Below are positions 18,241 through 27,270 of a stretch of 64,000 bases of DNA, piece after piece. The stretch lies in NCBI GenBank assembly GCA_965230265.1, contig OZ245999.1:1302001-1366000 (forward strand). The letters are read 5' to 3'. Origin of the DNA: JAJFKX01 sp965230265 (GTDB taxonomy: Bacteria > Pseudomonadota > Gammaproteobacteria > Xanthomonadales > Wenzhouxiangellaceae). The notes below the pieces were generated by a model. The model worked only from the letters and a program-made list of their open reading frames with translations, did not search any database and was not told where the DNA came from. Numbering within the stretch: the stretch's first letter is position 1; each line of letters starts with the position of its first letter. The position numbers were made by a program, and so were the translations under genes.

Positions 18241-19107
18241 CTATAGCTCAACCAGTTGATCGTAGGTTTCCGGGCGTCGGTCACGGAAAAATTGCCAGGT
18301 ATCGCGTACTTCCTTGATTAAATCGAAATCCAGATCAGCGATGACCATTTCATCCTGGTCTTCGCTGGCTTGTGCGACTATTTTGCCGCGTGGGTCAGCA
18401 AAATATGAAGAGCCATAAAATTGACCGATATTCCAGGGGCCTTCGGTACCAACACGATTAATGGCAGCAATAAAATAGCCGTTGGCAACGGCGTGTGCCG
18501 GTTGTTCAAGCTCCCATAAATACTGAGAAAGACCGGCAACTGTTGCTGACGGGTTAAATACAATTTCTGCGCCATTTAGGCCCAGACAGCGAGCACCATC
18601 AGGGAAGTGCCGGTCGTAGCATATATAGACCCCCACTTTGCCATAGGCAGTATCAAATACTGGATAACCGAGATTGCCGGGCTTAAAGAAAAATTTCTCC
18701 CAGAATCCGGCTACCTGCGGAATATGATTTTTACGGTACTTGCCCAGGTAAGTGCCGTCGGCGTCAATAACAGCTGCAGTGTTGTAATACACGCCAGTCA
18801 TGTGTTTTTCATAAATGGGTACCACAATGACCATGTTGTATTTTTTGGCGTATTCGCACATCAGTTGCGTGGTAGGGCCGTCAGGGATTTGTTCTGCGGC
18901 GTCATACCATTTGCTGTCTTGTGAGGGGCAGAAGTAGGGCCCGGTAAAGATCTCTTGAAAACACAGCATCTGTACACCTTGTTCCCCGGCTTTTTCAATA
19001 TAGGGAATGTGGGCAGCAATCATGGCGTCACGATGCTCATCGCAGGATGCAGAGGTATCGAGCTTATTGGCCAGTTGAATAATGGCGGCTTTTACCATTC
19101 TCGACAT
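18241..19107 (-). CDS. Beta-ureidopropionase (N-carbamoyl-beta-alanine amidohydrolase), nitrilase superfamily
   Basis: A 288-residue nitrilase-fold hydrolase. The catalytic triad is visible as E52 (CFQEIFTGPYF), K126 (YRKNHIP) and C163 (YICYDRHFPDG). It should hydrolyse N-carbamoyl-beta-alanine to beta-alanine, CO2 and ammonia. The order dihydropyrimidinase, ureidopropionase, aminotransferase follows the pathway order. Plant-type N-carbamoylputrescine amidase is a close relative, but the neighbours make the pyrimidine role far more likely. Confidence 0.9.
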   Translation of the reverse strand: MSRMVKAAIIQLANKLDTSASCDEHRDAMIAAHIPYIEKAGEQGVQMLCFQEIFTGPYFCPSQDSKWYDAAEQIPDGPTTQLMCEYAKKYNMVIVVPIYEKHMTGVYYNTAAVIDADGTYLGKYRKNHIPQVAGFWEKFFFKPGNLGYPVFDTAYGKVGVYICYDRHFPDGARCLGLNGAEIVFNPSATVAGLSQYLWELEQPAHAVANGYFIAAINRVGTEGPWNIGQFYGSSYFADPRGKIVAQASEDQDEMVIADLDFDLIKEVRDTWQFFRDRRPETYDQLVEL

Positions 19108-19168
19108 AAGGATTCCTTGTCAGTTGATTCTATGCTTACGGTTATTGTGTTTGGTAAAGGTTGTGCCA

Positions 19169-20557
19169 TTAATAATGGCGGTTGAATTTACCCCGGGGTA
19201 AATATTGACCATAACCTTCTTCCACATCAGCTTTGCCTTCATCGATCACCACTTTGCCACGCAAGATTGTGGTCCGGCACTTGCCGGTGAGCTCCCAGCC
19301 TTCATAGGCGGAGTAGTCGCAATTCATGTGGTGGGTATCGACACTTAGGGTGTGTTTGACATTTGGGTCAAAGATGACGATATCGGCGTCACTGCCAACA
19401 GCAATGGTACCTTTCTTTGGAAACAGGCCGAAGATTTTCGCGGCAGCTGTAGAGGTGGTGTCAACAAATTTATTCAGTGAAATTCGACCATCCACCACGC
19501 CTTTGGAGTACATCAGCTCCATGCGGTGTTCTACACCTGGCATGCCATTGGGTATCTTTGAAAAATCGTCAATTCCCATGGCTTTTTGATCCATACAGAA
19601 CGGACAATGATCGGTGGCCACCGTGTTGACCAGGTTTTGGTTGATACCCGCCCATAATGCCTCCTGGTCTTTGGCTTTGCGCAAAGGCGGACTCATGACG
19701 ACCTTGGCGCCTTCAAAGCCTTCCTGGAAGTACAGCGATTCATCCAGCACCATATATTGGATACAGGTTTCCACATGGACTTTCTGATTGCGCAACGTGG
19801 CTGCTTTAACTCGCTGCAATGCTTCCTCGCAGGTCATGTGTACGATGTATAGCGATGATCCGGTTTGGTTTGCCAGATCAATCACCCGGCCGCTGGCTTC
19901 GGCTTCACACTCGGGCGGGCGGGAAAGCACATGGTATTTGGGCGCTGTTTTGCCTTCAGCCAAAAAGCGGTTGACCAGTTGTTCAACCATATCGCCATTT
20001 TCAGCGTGCGTGGTCAAAATGCCACCATGCTCGACCAACTCTTCCATCAATTGGAACATCTGGCCATCATCGACCATCAATGCGCCTTTATAGGCCATAA
20101 AGGTTTTAAAGGAGTTAATGCCGCGATCATTGATAATACTGGGGATTTCTTTTTTGGTGTTCTCGTTAAAGTCGGTGACGGCGCAGTGAAAGGCGTAATC
20201 GCCGACCGCATGCCCATCCGCCTTTTCATGCCAGCTATCGACGGCATGATTGAGCGACTTACCATGGCTTTGGATGGCAAAGTCTATTATTGAAGTGGTA
20301 CCGCCATGCAAACCAGCCAGAGTGCCAGAGTAGAAGGTATCACTGGCATAAGTCCCCATAAACGGCAATTCCATGTGCGTGTGCGGGTCAATGCCACCGG
20401 GAATCACATAGCAGCCATGTGCATCCAGGGTGCGATCGGCACTGTAGTCCAGGTCTCTACCAATGGCGCGAACCTGCTCACCTTCAACGTAAATATCTGC
20501 TTCATAACGATCTGTGGCGGTGACCACGGTGCCGTTTTTAATGAGTAAGCTGCTCAT
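19169..20557 (-). CDS. hydA: Dihydropyrimidinase
   Basis: A 462-residue cyclic amidohydrolase with a binuclear metal site. HTH at residues 59-61 follows GGIDP; K151 in SFKTFMAYK is the probable carboxylated lysine; TTHAENGD and later ATDHCPF supply more ligands. It opens the dihydrouracil ring to N-carbamoyl-beta-alanine. The related D-hydantoinases have the same fold, but the presence of preTA and a ureidopropionase in the same operon fixes the likely role. Confidence 0.93.
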   Translation of the reverse strand: MSSLLIKNGTVVTATDRYEADIYVEGEQVRAIGRDLDYSADRTLDAHGCYVIPGGIDPHTHMELPFMGTYASDTFYSGTLAGLHGGTTSIIDFAIQSHGKSLNHAVDSWHEKADGHAVGDYAFHCAVTDFNENTKKEIPSIINDRGINSFKTFMAYKGALMVDDGQMFQLMEELVEHGGILTTHAENGDMVEQLVNRFLAEGKTAPKYHVLSRPPECEAEASGRVIDLANQTGSSLYIVHMTCEEALQRVKAATLRNQKVHVETCIQYMVLDESLYFQEGFEGAKVVMSPPLRKAKDQEALWAGINQNLVNTVATDHCPFCMDQKAMGIDDFSKIPNGMPGVEHRMELMYSKGVVDGRISLNKFVDTTSTAAAKIFGLFPKKGTIAVGSDADIVIFDPNVKHTLSVDTHHMNCDYSAYEGWELTGKCRTTILRGKVVIDEGKADVEEGYGQYLPRGKFNRHY

Positions 20558-20620
20558 AATAACTCCTTATAATTATATCGCTGTCCTTCTTTCCTTATTT
20601 TACCGCCTGGAATAGGGCGA

Positions 20621-22078
20621 TTACCAAATGCTTGAATTTTTTATCCAACGCTGGATGGTGACCATTGACTGAGTATAAAAATCGACACTGGCACGACCAT
20701 GTGCGCGGATGTCGCCAAAAAACGACTCTTTGGACCCACCAAACGAGAAGTATGCCATGGGTGCAGGCACACCAATATTAATACCGATCATGGCCGGGTC
20801 TGTGGCATAGCTGAACTGCCGTGCTGCTGCGCCATTGGTGGTGAATAAAGTACAGGTGTTGCCATAAGGCGAGCTGTTGATCCACTGGATGGAGGCATCC
20901 AGGCTATCAGCTTCTGCCAGCATCACCACAGGGCCGAACACTTCCTCCTGAGCGATTTCCATATCTGGACGAATGTTACCCAGTACAGTGGGTTTGAGAA
21001 AATAACCAGGCATATCATCAACGCCTTCACGGCCATCCACCAACAGTTCTGCACCATCATCAAGAGCGCGTTGAATCATGCCTTTGATGCGGTCTTTGGA
21101 GGCTTGTGATATCACCGGGCCGATGTCGGAATCGGGTGACATGCCATCACCAACACGGGTGGCACGGGCTTTTTCACAAATCAACTGGGGAATTTGTTGT
21201 TTGGCTTCATCGCCCACGCTAATAATCACAGAACCTGCCATACAGCGCTCTCCTGCACAGCCGATGATTGACTCCAGAGCGGTTTCGGCAGCTTTATCCA
21301 TAACCGCATCAGACAGCACCACCATAAAGTTCTTGGCACCACCCAGTGACTGCACTCGTTTTCCAGCTTGGGCAGAGGTGGTATACACGTGTCTGGCCAC
21401 CGGTGTGGAGCCGACAAAGGAGACACCTTTAATATCAGGGTGAGTACAGATAGCATCCACGGTTTCCTTGCCACCATGCACCATATTCAACACACCATCA
21501 GGCAAACCCGCTTCCTGCATCAAATCAAAGACACGCATCTGGGTCAGCGGCACGCGTTCACTGGGTTTCACCACAAAAGTATTGCCGGCGGCAATGGCAA
21601 ATGGCCAAAACCACATCGGTACCATGGCAGGAAAGTTGAATGGCGCAATACAGGCAAAAACGCCCATGGGCCGGCGTATCGACTGGCAATCGATACCGGG
21701 TGCGATATCTTCCAACACATCACCCATCATTAAAGAAGGCATGGCGCATGCGGTTTCCACCATCTGAATACCACGCCGCACGCTGCCCTGGGCTTCTACC
21801 AAGGTTTTGCCGTGCTCCAGGGTGATTTGTTTGGCCAGGTCATCGGCATGGGTTTCCAGTAGCGCTTTCAGGTGGAACAAGGGTTGTACCCGGTCAATCA
21901 CCGGGGTCTGCCGCCAGTCTGAAAATGCTGCATTGGCTGCCTTTACCGCCGCATCCACATCGGCTGCACCGCCAAGTGGGGTCTGGTCTATCAATTCGCC
22001 AGTCGCGGGGTTGACGATGTCCACATGGTCCGTGCCGGTGCTAGTTGTCCATTGGCCGTTGATAAAGTTTTTGATCAT
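20621..22078 (-). CDS. mmsA: CoA-acylating (methyl)malonate-semialdehyde dehydrogenase
   Basis: A 485-residue aldehyde dehydrogenase. The catalytic cysteine is C279 in GCAGERCMAGS; NFMVVLSDA and FGGSKESFFGD are typical of MmsA. It oxidises malonate semialdehyde to acetyl-CoA and CO2, or methylmalonate semialdehyde (from thymine) to propionyl-CoA. It is the first gene of the pyrimidine operon. The last 14 residues after DFYTQS are slightly unlike the usual end, possibly a small divergent tail. About 250 bp of non-coding DNA before the divergent DUF1304 gene should hold the operon promoter. Confidence 0.92.
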   Translation of the reverse strand: MIKNFINGQWTTSTGTDHVDIVNPATGELIDQTPLGGAADVDAAVKAANAAFSDWRQTPVIDRVQPLFHLKALLETHADDLAKQITLEHGKTLVEAQGSVRRGIQMVETACAMPSLMMGDVLEDIAPGIDCQSIRRPMGVFACIAPFNFPAMVPMWFWPFAIAAGNTFVVKPSERVPLTQMRVFDLMQEAGLPDGVLNMVHGGKETVDAICTHPDIKGVSFVGSTPVARHVYTTSAQAGKRVQSLGGAKNFMVVLSDAVMDKAAETALESIIGCAGERCMAGSVIISVGDEAKQQIPQLICEKARATRVGDGMSPDSDIGPVISQASKDRIKGMIQRALDDGAELLVDGREGVDDMPGYFLKPTVLGNIRPDMEIAQEEVFGPVVMLAEADSLDASIQWINSSPYGNTCTLFTTNGAAARQFSYATDPAMIGINIGVPAPMAYFSFGGSKESFFGDIRAHGRASVDFYTQSMVTIQRWIKNSSIW

Positions 22079-22331
22079 ATTGAGTGTCCTTGTCGACTGG
22101 CCGATAGTTTGGGGTAGATGTATGGTTTTTAGCTTACCAGATTGGCCAGTGTTTTAGGCCTGGTCAAACTGCTGAGAAGTTGTATTAAGCCAAAGGCTGC
22201 GGCGTTCATTCGTACAATGATCTATTCTGGCGCTTTATCGTCAGACATCCGCCGGGTATCAGAAAATTGTGTAAGATAACTCTCATGGGTTATGCCAACG
22301 CTTCGCTTACTTCTGAAAGGAATCAAATAAC

Positions 22332-22697
22332 ATGACTCGCTTTGCAAATCTCATCATAGCCTTACTGGCCTTGCTCCACATATATATACTCATTCTCGAG
22401 ATGTTCTTTTGGGAGTCACCGACTAGCCTTCGTGCATTTGGTCTAACGCCTGAGTTGGCCAAAGCGACTGTGGCTATGGGCGCAAATCAGGGGCTCTACA
22501 ATGGTTTCCTGGCCGCAGGTTTGGCTTGGAGCCTGACTCTCGGTCCAGTTGGTCGTTCTGTGAAAGTGTTTTTTCTGTTATGTGTGCTTATTGCCGGTAT
22601 TTTTGGAGCAATGACCGTAAGTCCTCGGATACTGTTCATACAAGCAGTTCCCGCTGCAGTTGGTTTGCTTCTGTTATGGCGTGCACGCGGAACATAG
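22332..22697 (+). CDS. DUF1304 small membrane protein
   Basis: A 121-residue protein with four membrane helices. FANLIIALLALLHIYILILEMFFWESP at the start and MGANQGLYNGFLAAGL are the hallmarks of DUF1304. Function is unknown. A GAAAGGAA ribosome site precedes the ATG. It is divergent from the pyrimidine operon, sharing a 253-bp upstream region, and is followed 2 bp later by another small membrane protein. Confidence 0.85.
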   Translation: MTRFANLIIALLALLHIYILILEMFFWESPTSLRAFGLTPELAKATVAMGANQGLYNGFLAAGLAWSLTLGPVGRSVKVFFLLCVLIAGIFGAMTVSPRILFIQAVPAAVGLLLLWRARGT

Positions 22698-22699
22698 GT

Positions 22700-22921
22700 A
22701 TGGGCACAGGTTTTCTGCTCATGGTTGCGGCGGCTATCCTGATGTACCTGATCGCCGAAGCGGACAAGCGTCGAGGCTGGCTATGGTTTGGCATTACGCT
22801 TTGCGTCATCATGGGTTTAAGTCGTATTACCAGTCTTGGAAATTTGGCAATATTCCTGGGTTTTCTTCTTTGCTTTGTTGGAATGTTTGTGGCAAATATT
22901 TACAGGAAGCCAAAGAGGTAG
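22700..22921 (+). CDS. Small membrane protein, unrecognised
   Basis: The ATG at 22700 lies 2 bp after the DUF1304 stop and opens a 73-residue frame. The product has two or three hydrophobic segments (MGTGFLLMVAAAILMYLIAE; WLWFGITLCVIMG; NLAIFLGFLLCFVGMFV) and ends in a basic IYRKPKR. I do not recognise a family. Tight spacing and membrane character support a real gene co-translated with the DUF1304 gene. Confidence 0.6.
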   Translation: MGTGFLLMVAAAILMYLIAEADKRRGWLWFGITLCVIMGLSRITSLGNLAIFLGFLLCFVGMFVANIYRKPKR

Positions 22922-22941
22922 GCGAAGCGTACAAACATATG

Positions 22942-23023
22942 GGACAGGCATGGTTCAAATATCCGGCAGGTATAAGAAAAAGATAGGGGCATATAAGGTA
23001 AGGCTTATGAACCATGTCTGTCC
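22942..23023. repeat. Inverted repeat, 16-bp arms
   Basis: Arms at 22942-22957 and 23008-23023 pair over 16 positions with one mismatch, separated by 50 bases. Within the loop, ATAAG at 22972-22976 can pair with CTTAT at 23004-23008, which would compete with or extend the main stem. The element lies in a 286-bp gap after the small membrane protein. It has no T-run, so it is not a typical intrinsic terminator. It could be an RNA hairpin, a remnant of a small mobile element or a protein-binding site. Confidence 0.55.
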
Positions 23024-23207
23024 TGATACTTTTACTGATACTTTTGCCTGTAGGGCTTGTTAATAGTGAGCGATGTGAAGGCAAAACTCCCTAGAAGTAT
23101 TGCGATAATATTGGTCACCGTGATTTCTGTGCTCGGCTGTTCATGTGATAGCAGAGTTACCAATGGACGTTAGTCTCAAGTCAAGGGCGTAATCTTGATC
23201 AAATATC

Positions 23208-24002
23208 ATGGAACAATTAAAAATTACACTGTACGGCTATATAACCAGCCCATACGTGCAGAAAGTCAACAGCTTCCTTATCTACAAACGGTTAAAGTAC
23301 AGTGTCACTTTTGTCGACCCGGTCTCCGCAAGGCAAATAGCATTCACTGATCAACGCAGCGTCCCCGTACTAGAAATCGGTGATGAGTGGCGTAAGGATT
23401 CGACACCATTAGGTATATGGCTGGATGAGTGCTTTCCTGACAAGCCGATTACAGGCGTGGATAAAGTTGACCGTGAAAATATACTTGCTGTTGATCACTG
23501 GATCAGTCATCAATTTATTCCTCAAATGCTGTTTCGCAGAGTGGTGCGGTGGGAAAGCCCGATCGCAGGGCTTTATGCTGGGTGGCGGTTAGCAGCATTG
23601 TTAAACAGTACTCAGCCTTTGCCGTTTCATTTACGGGTGATGTGGCCATTTATTTTGCGTAGGGTAGGGTTTATTCGACGTATCTTGGAAAATGCCGATA
23701 TGCAGGCGTGTGACGCTGATATTCGGCGACGAATATTAAAAGCGTTTATTCAGCACCTGGATGGTGGACCGTTTTTTGCTGGAAGAGATACCCCTTCGAT
23801 AGCTGACATTGGGCTGTATGGGATTATGATGAGCAACTATGTCACTATGATTCCCAAGTGGGTGGGCGAAGCAAAAGCCCGGCCACCAGAACCCATTTGG
23901 CATTGGATGGAAAGGGTTCAGAGGCACCTGCCTGCCGTCCCAGTACTGGCACCCAAACGAATGTGGCTGAGAGACTGTCCGTTTGCAACTGCTGAATATT
24001 GA
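23208..24002 (+). CDS. Glutathione S-transferase family protein
   Basis: A 264-residue protein with an N-terminal thioredoxin-like domain (about 5-80, ITLYGYITSPYVQKV, and RSVPVLEIGDEWRKDSTPLG corresponding to the VPvL and ES/DS glutathione-binding region). A helical C-terminal domain follows (about 90-245, with the N-capping-like DTPSIADIGLYG). The C-terminal domain is longer and more basic than in typical GSTs. Substrate is unknown and there is no informative neighbour. Confidence 0.8.
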   Translation: MEQLKITLYGYITSPYVQKVNSFLIYKRLKYSVTFVDPVSARQIAFTDQRSVPVLEIGDEWRKDSTPLGIWLDECFPDKPITGVDKVDRENILAVDHWISHQFIPQMLFRRVVRWESPIAGLYAGWRLAALLNSTQPLPFHLRVMWPFILRRVGFIRRILENADMQACDADIRRRILKAFIQHLDGGPFFAGRDTPSIADIGLYGIMMSNYVTMIPKWVGEAKARPPEPIWHWMERVQRHLPAVPVLAPKRMWLRDCPFATAEY

Positions 24003-24097
24003 CTTGATGATCATCTGGTTTTGGCAAACAGCAGGCGTCTGGTGCGGGCTTGGTAGAATAATTGCGATAAGAGTATAAAAAAATTGGGAGAAATTAA

Positions 24098-25654
24098 ATG
24101 AGCAACGAATACAATGGCCCAATTAAGCATGTAGTCGTACTGATGCTGGAAAACCGCTCGTATGACAATATGCTTGGCTGGCTATACGATTCTTCTAACC
24201 CGGCACCTTTCAATCAAGCGCCGCCTGGACAAAGCGGACTGAATGGCCTGGTAGGGCAATCAGCAAGTAATCCTAACCCTGTATCAGGTCAACCAGATAT
24301 TCCGGTTGCCAACCAAACCACCCCAACACAAGTCAATGGTCAAGGGCCGACTTACCCGGCGACGACCATTCCAGTGATTGATCCAGGTGAGTACTTTTCG
24401 GATATGGGCCAACAGATTACCGGTGCAGGCACCCGACCATCATCTAACCCTTACAATTCATGGACACCGCCTGCAACAGCCATGCAGGGGTTTACTTTGA
24501 ATTATGCCCAGCATGGTGGAACACTTTTTCAGAGCAAACCAACGGCCTACAATTACAAGGACGTAATGAATTACTTCACACCGTCTCAGGTTCCCATAAC
24601 TTCAGCACTGGCCAACCAATACGCAGTATGCGACCAATGGTTTGCCCCAGCGCCAACCCAGACTTTTACCAACCGAGCGTTTTCGCAATGCGCAGCGCCC
24701 GCTGTTGGTAAACATATTACCGGTGGTTATTACAGTTTGATTGATGACACCCAATACACAGACCTTGTGGATTATGTCGACCTTCCATCCATATTCAGCC
24801 AGCTCGATGCGGTTGACCCGGCGGGAGGGGAGACGAATTGGAAAGTGTATTTCCATGATTATTCAATTACGCAGTTGACGGTACCTTACGTTAGTACCGC
24901 CGCGGCCAGTAGTACCAATGAGAATGTCGCAACATATGATGACAGTGATTGGCCGGGTAGCAATAAGCCCAAATGGCTGGGTAACAAACCATCGACTTTT
25001 ATGGATGATCTGGCCAATGGAAACCTGCCGCCTTTTGCTTTTATCGAACCACGTTATAGCAATAGCTATACCGATGCAGTACAGGGATTAACGCCTAACA
25101 GTAATCATCCGGGTTTGGCCAATTACCCGTTACATCCGGATGCATCTAACAACCCGCCAATTGATGTGGCTGATGGGGAACAGTTTTTGCTGGAGGTTTA
25201 TGCGGCGCTTGCATCCAGCCCTGTTTGGGAATCGACATTATTGATAGTCATCTACGATGAGTGTGGGGGTGTTTTTGATCATGTGACACCACCTCTGGCA
25301 ACCCAACCTGGTAGCGTTAACTGGCCCGCGGGAAGCAGTGCACCGTTTGCTGATATTCCCGCAGTAGGGGACTATTCTGATGGTGATGGCTTTAATTTCA
25401 ATATTTATGGTGGGCGTGTTCCAGCAATTATCGCCTCTCCTTATATTTCATCAGGTACCACGATTACTCCGCCGTCAGGTTCGGCACCTTTTGATCATAC
25501 TTCGGTTGTGAAAACCGTGTGGGATATATTCAACTTATCGTCTGGCTCAGCGGGGTTGCCATCACTGAATCAGCGCGACGCCAATGCACCCAGCTTGGTA
25601 CCGTTTTTATCCGATACGGTGGTCAATGCGTCGACGGTGCTGGCGAAAAAATAA
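24098..25654 (+). CDS. Phosphoesterase family protein (phospholipase C / acid phosphatase-like)
   Basis: A 518-residue member of the PF04185 phosphoesterase family. The N-terminal motif HVVVLMLENRSYDNMLGW carries the metal-binding Glu-Asn and the nucleophile region; IYDECGGVFDHVTPP near 390 and FDHTSVVKTVWDIF near 470 provide further ligands. Relatives include bacterial phospholipases C and AcpA-type phosphatases, usually exported. Here there is no signal peptide: the catalytic motif begins about residue 10. A GGGAG site lies 9 bp before the ATG, so the start looks right. The protein may be cytoplasmic or use another export route. Confidence 0.85.
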   Translation: MSNEYNGPIKHVVVLMLENRSYDNMLGWLYDSSNPAPFNQAPPGQSGLNGLVGQSASNPNPVSGQPDIPVANQTTPTQVNGQGPTYPATTIPVIDPGEYFSDMGQQITGAGTRPSSNPYNSWTPPATAMQGFTLNYAQHGGTLFQSKPTAYNYKDVMNYFTPSQVPITSALANQYAVCDQWFAPAPTQTFTNRAFSQCAAPAVGKHITGGYYSLIDDTQYTDLVDYVDLPSIFSQLDAVDPAGGETNWKVYFHDYSITQLTVPYVSTAAASSTNENVATYDDSDWPGSNKPKWLGNKPSTFMDDLANGNLPPFAFIEPRYSNSYTDAVQGLTPNSNHPGLANYPLHPDASNNPPIDVADGEQFLLEVYAALASSPVWESTLLIVIYDECGGVFDHVTPPLATQPGSVNWPAGSSAPFADIPAVGDYSDGDGFNFNIYGGRVPAIIASPYISSGTTITPPSGSAPFDHTSVVKTVWDIFNLSSGSAGLPSLNQRDANAPSLVPFLSDTVVNASTVLAKK

Positions 25655-25682
25655 AGCCCATATTAAAGCTGCGTTAACAGAA

Positions 25683-25697
25683 GCCGATTGTATCGGC
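25683..25697. terminator. Possible hairpin between convergent genes
   Basis: GCCGAT and ATCGGC pair perfectly around a three-base loop between the convergent phosphoesterase and rhomboid genes. There is no T-run on either side, so terminator function is tentative. Confidence 0.3.
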
Positions 25698-25703
25698 CAG
25701 TAA

Positions 25704-27176
25704 TTAGCTTGTGGTCAGCTCTATCGCACGCTGGGTGGCTGGGTGCATAGGAAAATGGCGGTTCAGGTAACCGGCAATACGCTTGGCTTGTTCGGGTTTT
25801 TGCAATTCTTCCTGGCAAATTTTCACGGCTTCGAAATACAGTTCGGGTGTATCGTTATTGGTGGGGTAGTTTTTATGGAAGCTTTTAATCATACGTATGG
25901 CGATTTTATATTCCCTGCGCGCTTTTAACAGTTTCAATATCGGTAAATAGTGCTCAGGCCTTTCAGGCACAGCAGCAGCATCGTCCTTAATTCGATCAAG
26001 ATAGACATCCACTGCTTTGCCATGGTTGGAAGAGTCCATAAGCTGAGACATTAACAGACGTGCATTTTCCTCACGCTCAGGCATATAGGGCAATTGTCTT
26101 AGTAGATTATGGCGCAACGCACGAAGATCATTCTCACGGTGAGGGTATTTATCCAGCAAAGCTTGCAGTCGCTTGGCGCCCAGTGCGTTTTGCTGGCTTT
26201 GTTGTAAAGATTCGATGTGTTTCATTTCATCGACCCAGAAATAATCTTCACTTTCGCCGCTGGCGATAGCACGAACTTCTTTTCGGCGCTGCTGAAATAA
26301 AAGGATGCCGCTGAAATAACCCAGTGCGGCGCCGCTGACATGGGCAACAAAGTTAATGCCGGATTGATCGTCAGCGTTGAATAAATTAAAAACATCCCAG
26401 CCAATAAACCACACTGCAAATACCCATATAGGCAATGAAAACCGTTTGATAAAAACAAAAATCCATATAAAACAGCGAATACGGCCTCGTGGTAAGAAAA
26501 AAGCAAATAATGCCACCATCGCCATGACTACCCCAGAAAGCCCCAGTGTTGGCGGTGCGTTGCTAACAGGCACCATGGCGAGAGAGTAAAAAACATGAGT
26601 ACCCACTGCATAGGCCAGAATCAGCCCAAACAGAGTTAAGGAACCCACAATGACTTCAATGGCTGCGGCAAAAGCAAAAAAGAAAAACAAGTTTCCAATC
26701 AAATGCAGCCAGTCCGCATGGGCGAAAGCAGCACTGATCATGGTCAGCGGGTTCCAGCTGTGTGGGTCGTACCATAACGATTGGGTTTTATAGACGGGCA
26801 CGGCATTTGTGAAATCGGTATAGCGTTCATTGAGCAGATTTGTTGCAAACTGATGAGTGTTGCTCAGTGACATTCCAGCCAGAGGCTCCATTTCCCGTAC
26901 ATGCTCAGCCAGTCTGGCCTGAGGGTCAGGTGCCAGGCGAATATCCCAAAACAATAAGATGCAGGCTTCCGCATCATGCCGGCCAACAATTTTATCCAGT
27001 ACCATCTGCGTCATTCTTGTTGCCGGTTGGTTACAGAATGCCTCGCTGGCTTTTATCACACTTGACTCGTTAGTGTATTGCTGAAAAAAGATCACAACGC
27101 ACAACAGGCACGCAGCAATGGTGACAAAAGGTATTTTGTGTAGATCCAGATCTACCCTGAGAGGCAGTAATAACAT
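25704..27176 (-). CDS. Rhomboid-family intramembrane serine protease with C-terminal helical region
   Basis: A 490-residue protein. The rhomboid core shows HLIGN (H158, N162), the catalytic GLSG (S214) and the catalytic H279 in NFVAHVSGAALGY. A first membrane helix at about 15-33 is followed by a 110-residue periplasmic loop, longer than in GlpG. From residue 295 to the end the protein is soluble and helical with TPR-like periodicity. Rhomboids cleave membrane proteins inside the bilayer. The helical tail should face the cytoplasm or periplasm and may present substrates. Confidence 0.88.
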   Translation of the reverse strand: MLLLPLRVDLDLHKIPFVTIAACLLCVVIFFQQYTNESSVIKASEAFCNQPATRMTQMVLDKIVGRHDAEACILLFWDIRLAPDPQARLAEHVREMEPLAGMSLSNTHQFATNLLNERYTDFTNAVPVYKTQSLWYDPHSWNPLTMISAAFAHADWLHLIGNLFFFFAFAAAIEVIVGSLTLFGLILAYAVGTHVFYSLAMVPVSNAPPTLGLSGVVMAMVALFAFFLPRGRIRCFIWIFVFIKRFSLPIWVFAVWFIGWDVFNLFNADDQSGINFVAHVSGAALGYFSGILLFQQRRKEVRAIASGESEDYFWVDEMKHIESLQQSQQNALGAKRLQALLDKYPHRENDLRALRHNLLRQLPYMPEREENARLLMSQLMDSSNHGKAVDVYLDRIKDDAAAVPERPEHYLPILKLLKARREYKIAIRMIKSFHKNYPTNNDTPELYFEAVKICQEELQKPEQAKRIAGYLNRHFPMHPATQRAIELTTS

Positions 27177-27222
27177 CTAGGTGCTCCCCTTTATTGCTTG
27201 CTTAACCAATGCTGCCAACAAG

Positions 27223-27256
27223 CACAATGGCTGACGCATAATAGCCAGCCATTGTG
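27223..27256 (-). terminator. Hairpin downstream of AGCS symporter gene
   Basis: Perfect 11-bp arms (27223-27233 and 27246-27256) flank a 12-base loop just after the stop of the minus-strand symporter gene. The following bases are only partly T-rich, so it may be a weak terminator or an mRNA 3'-end stabiliser. Confidence 0.55.
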
Positions 27257-27270
27257 ATTGATGATGAGTG

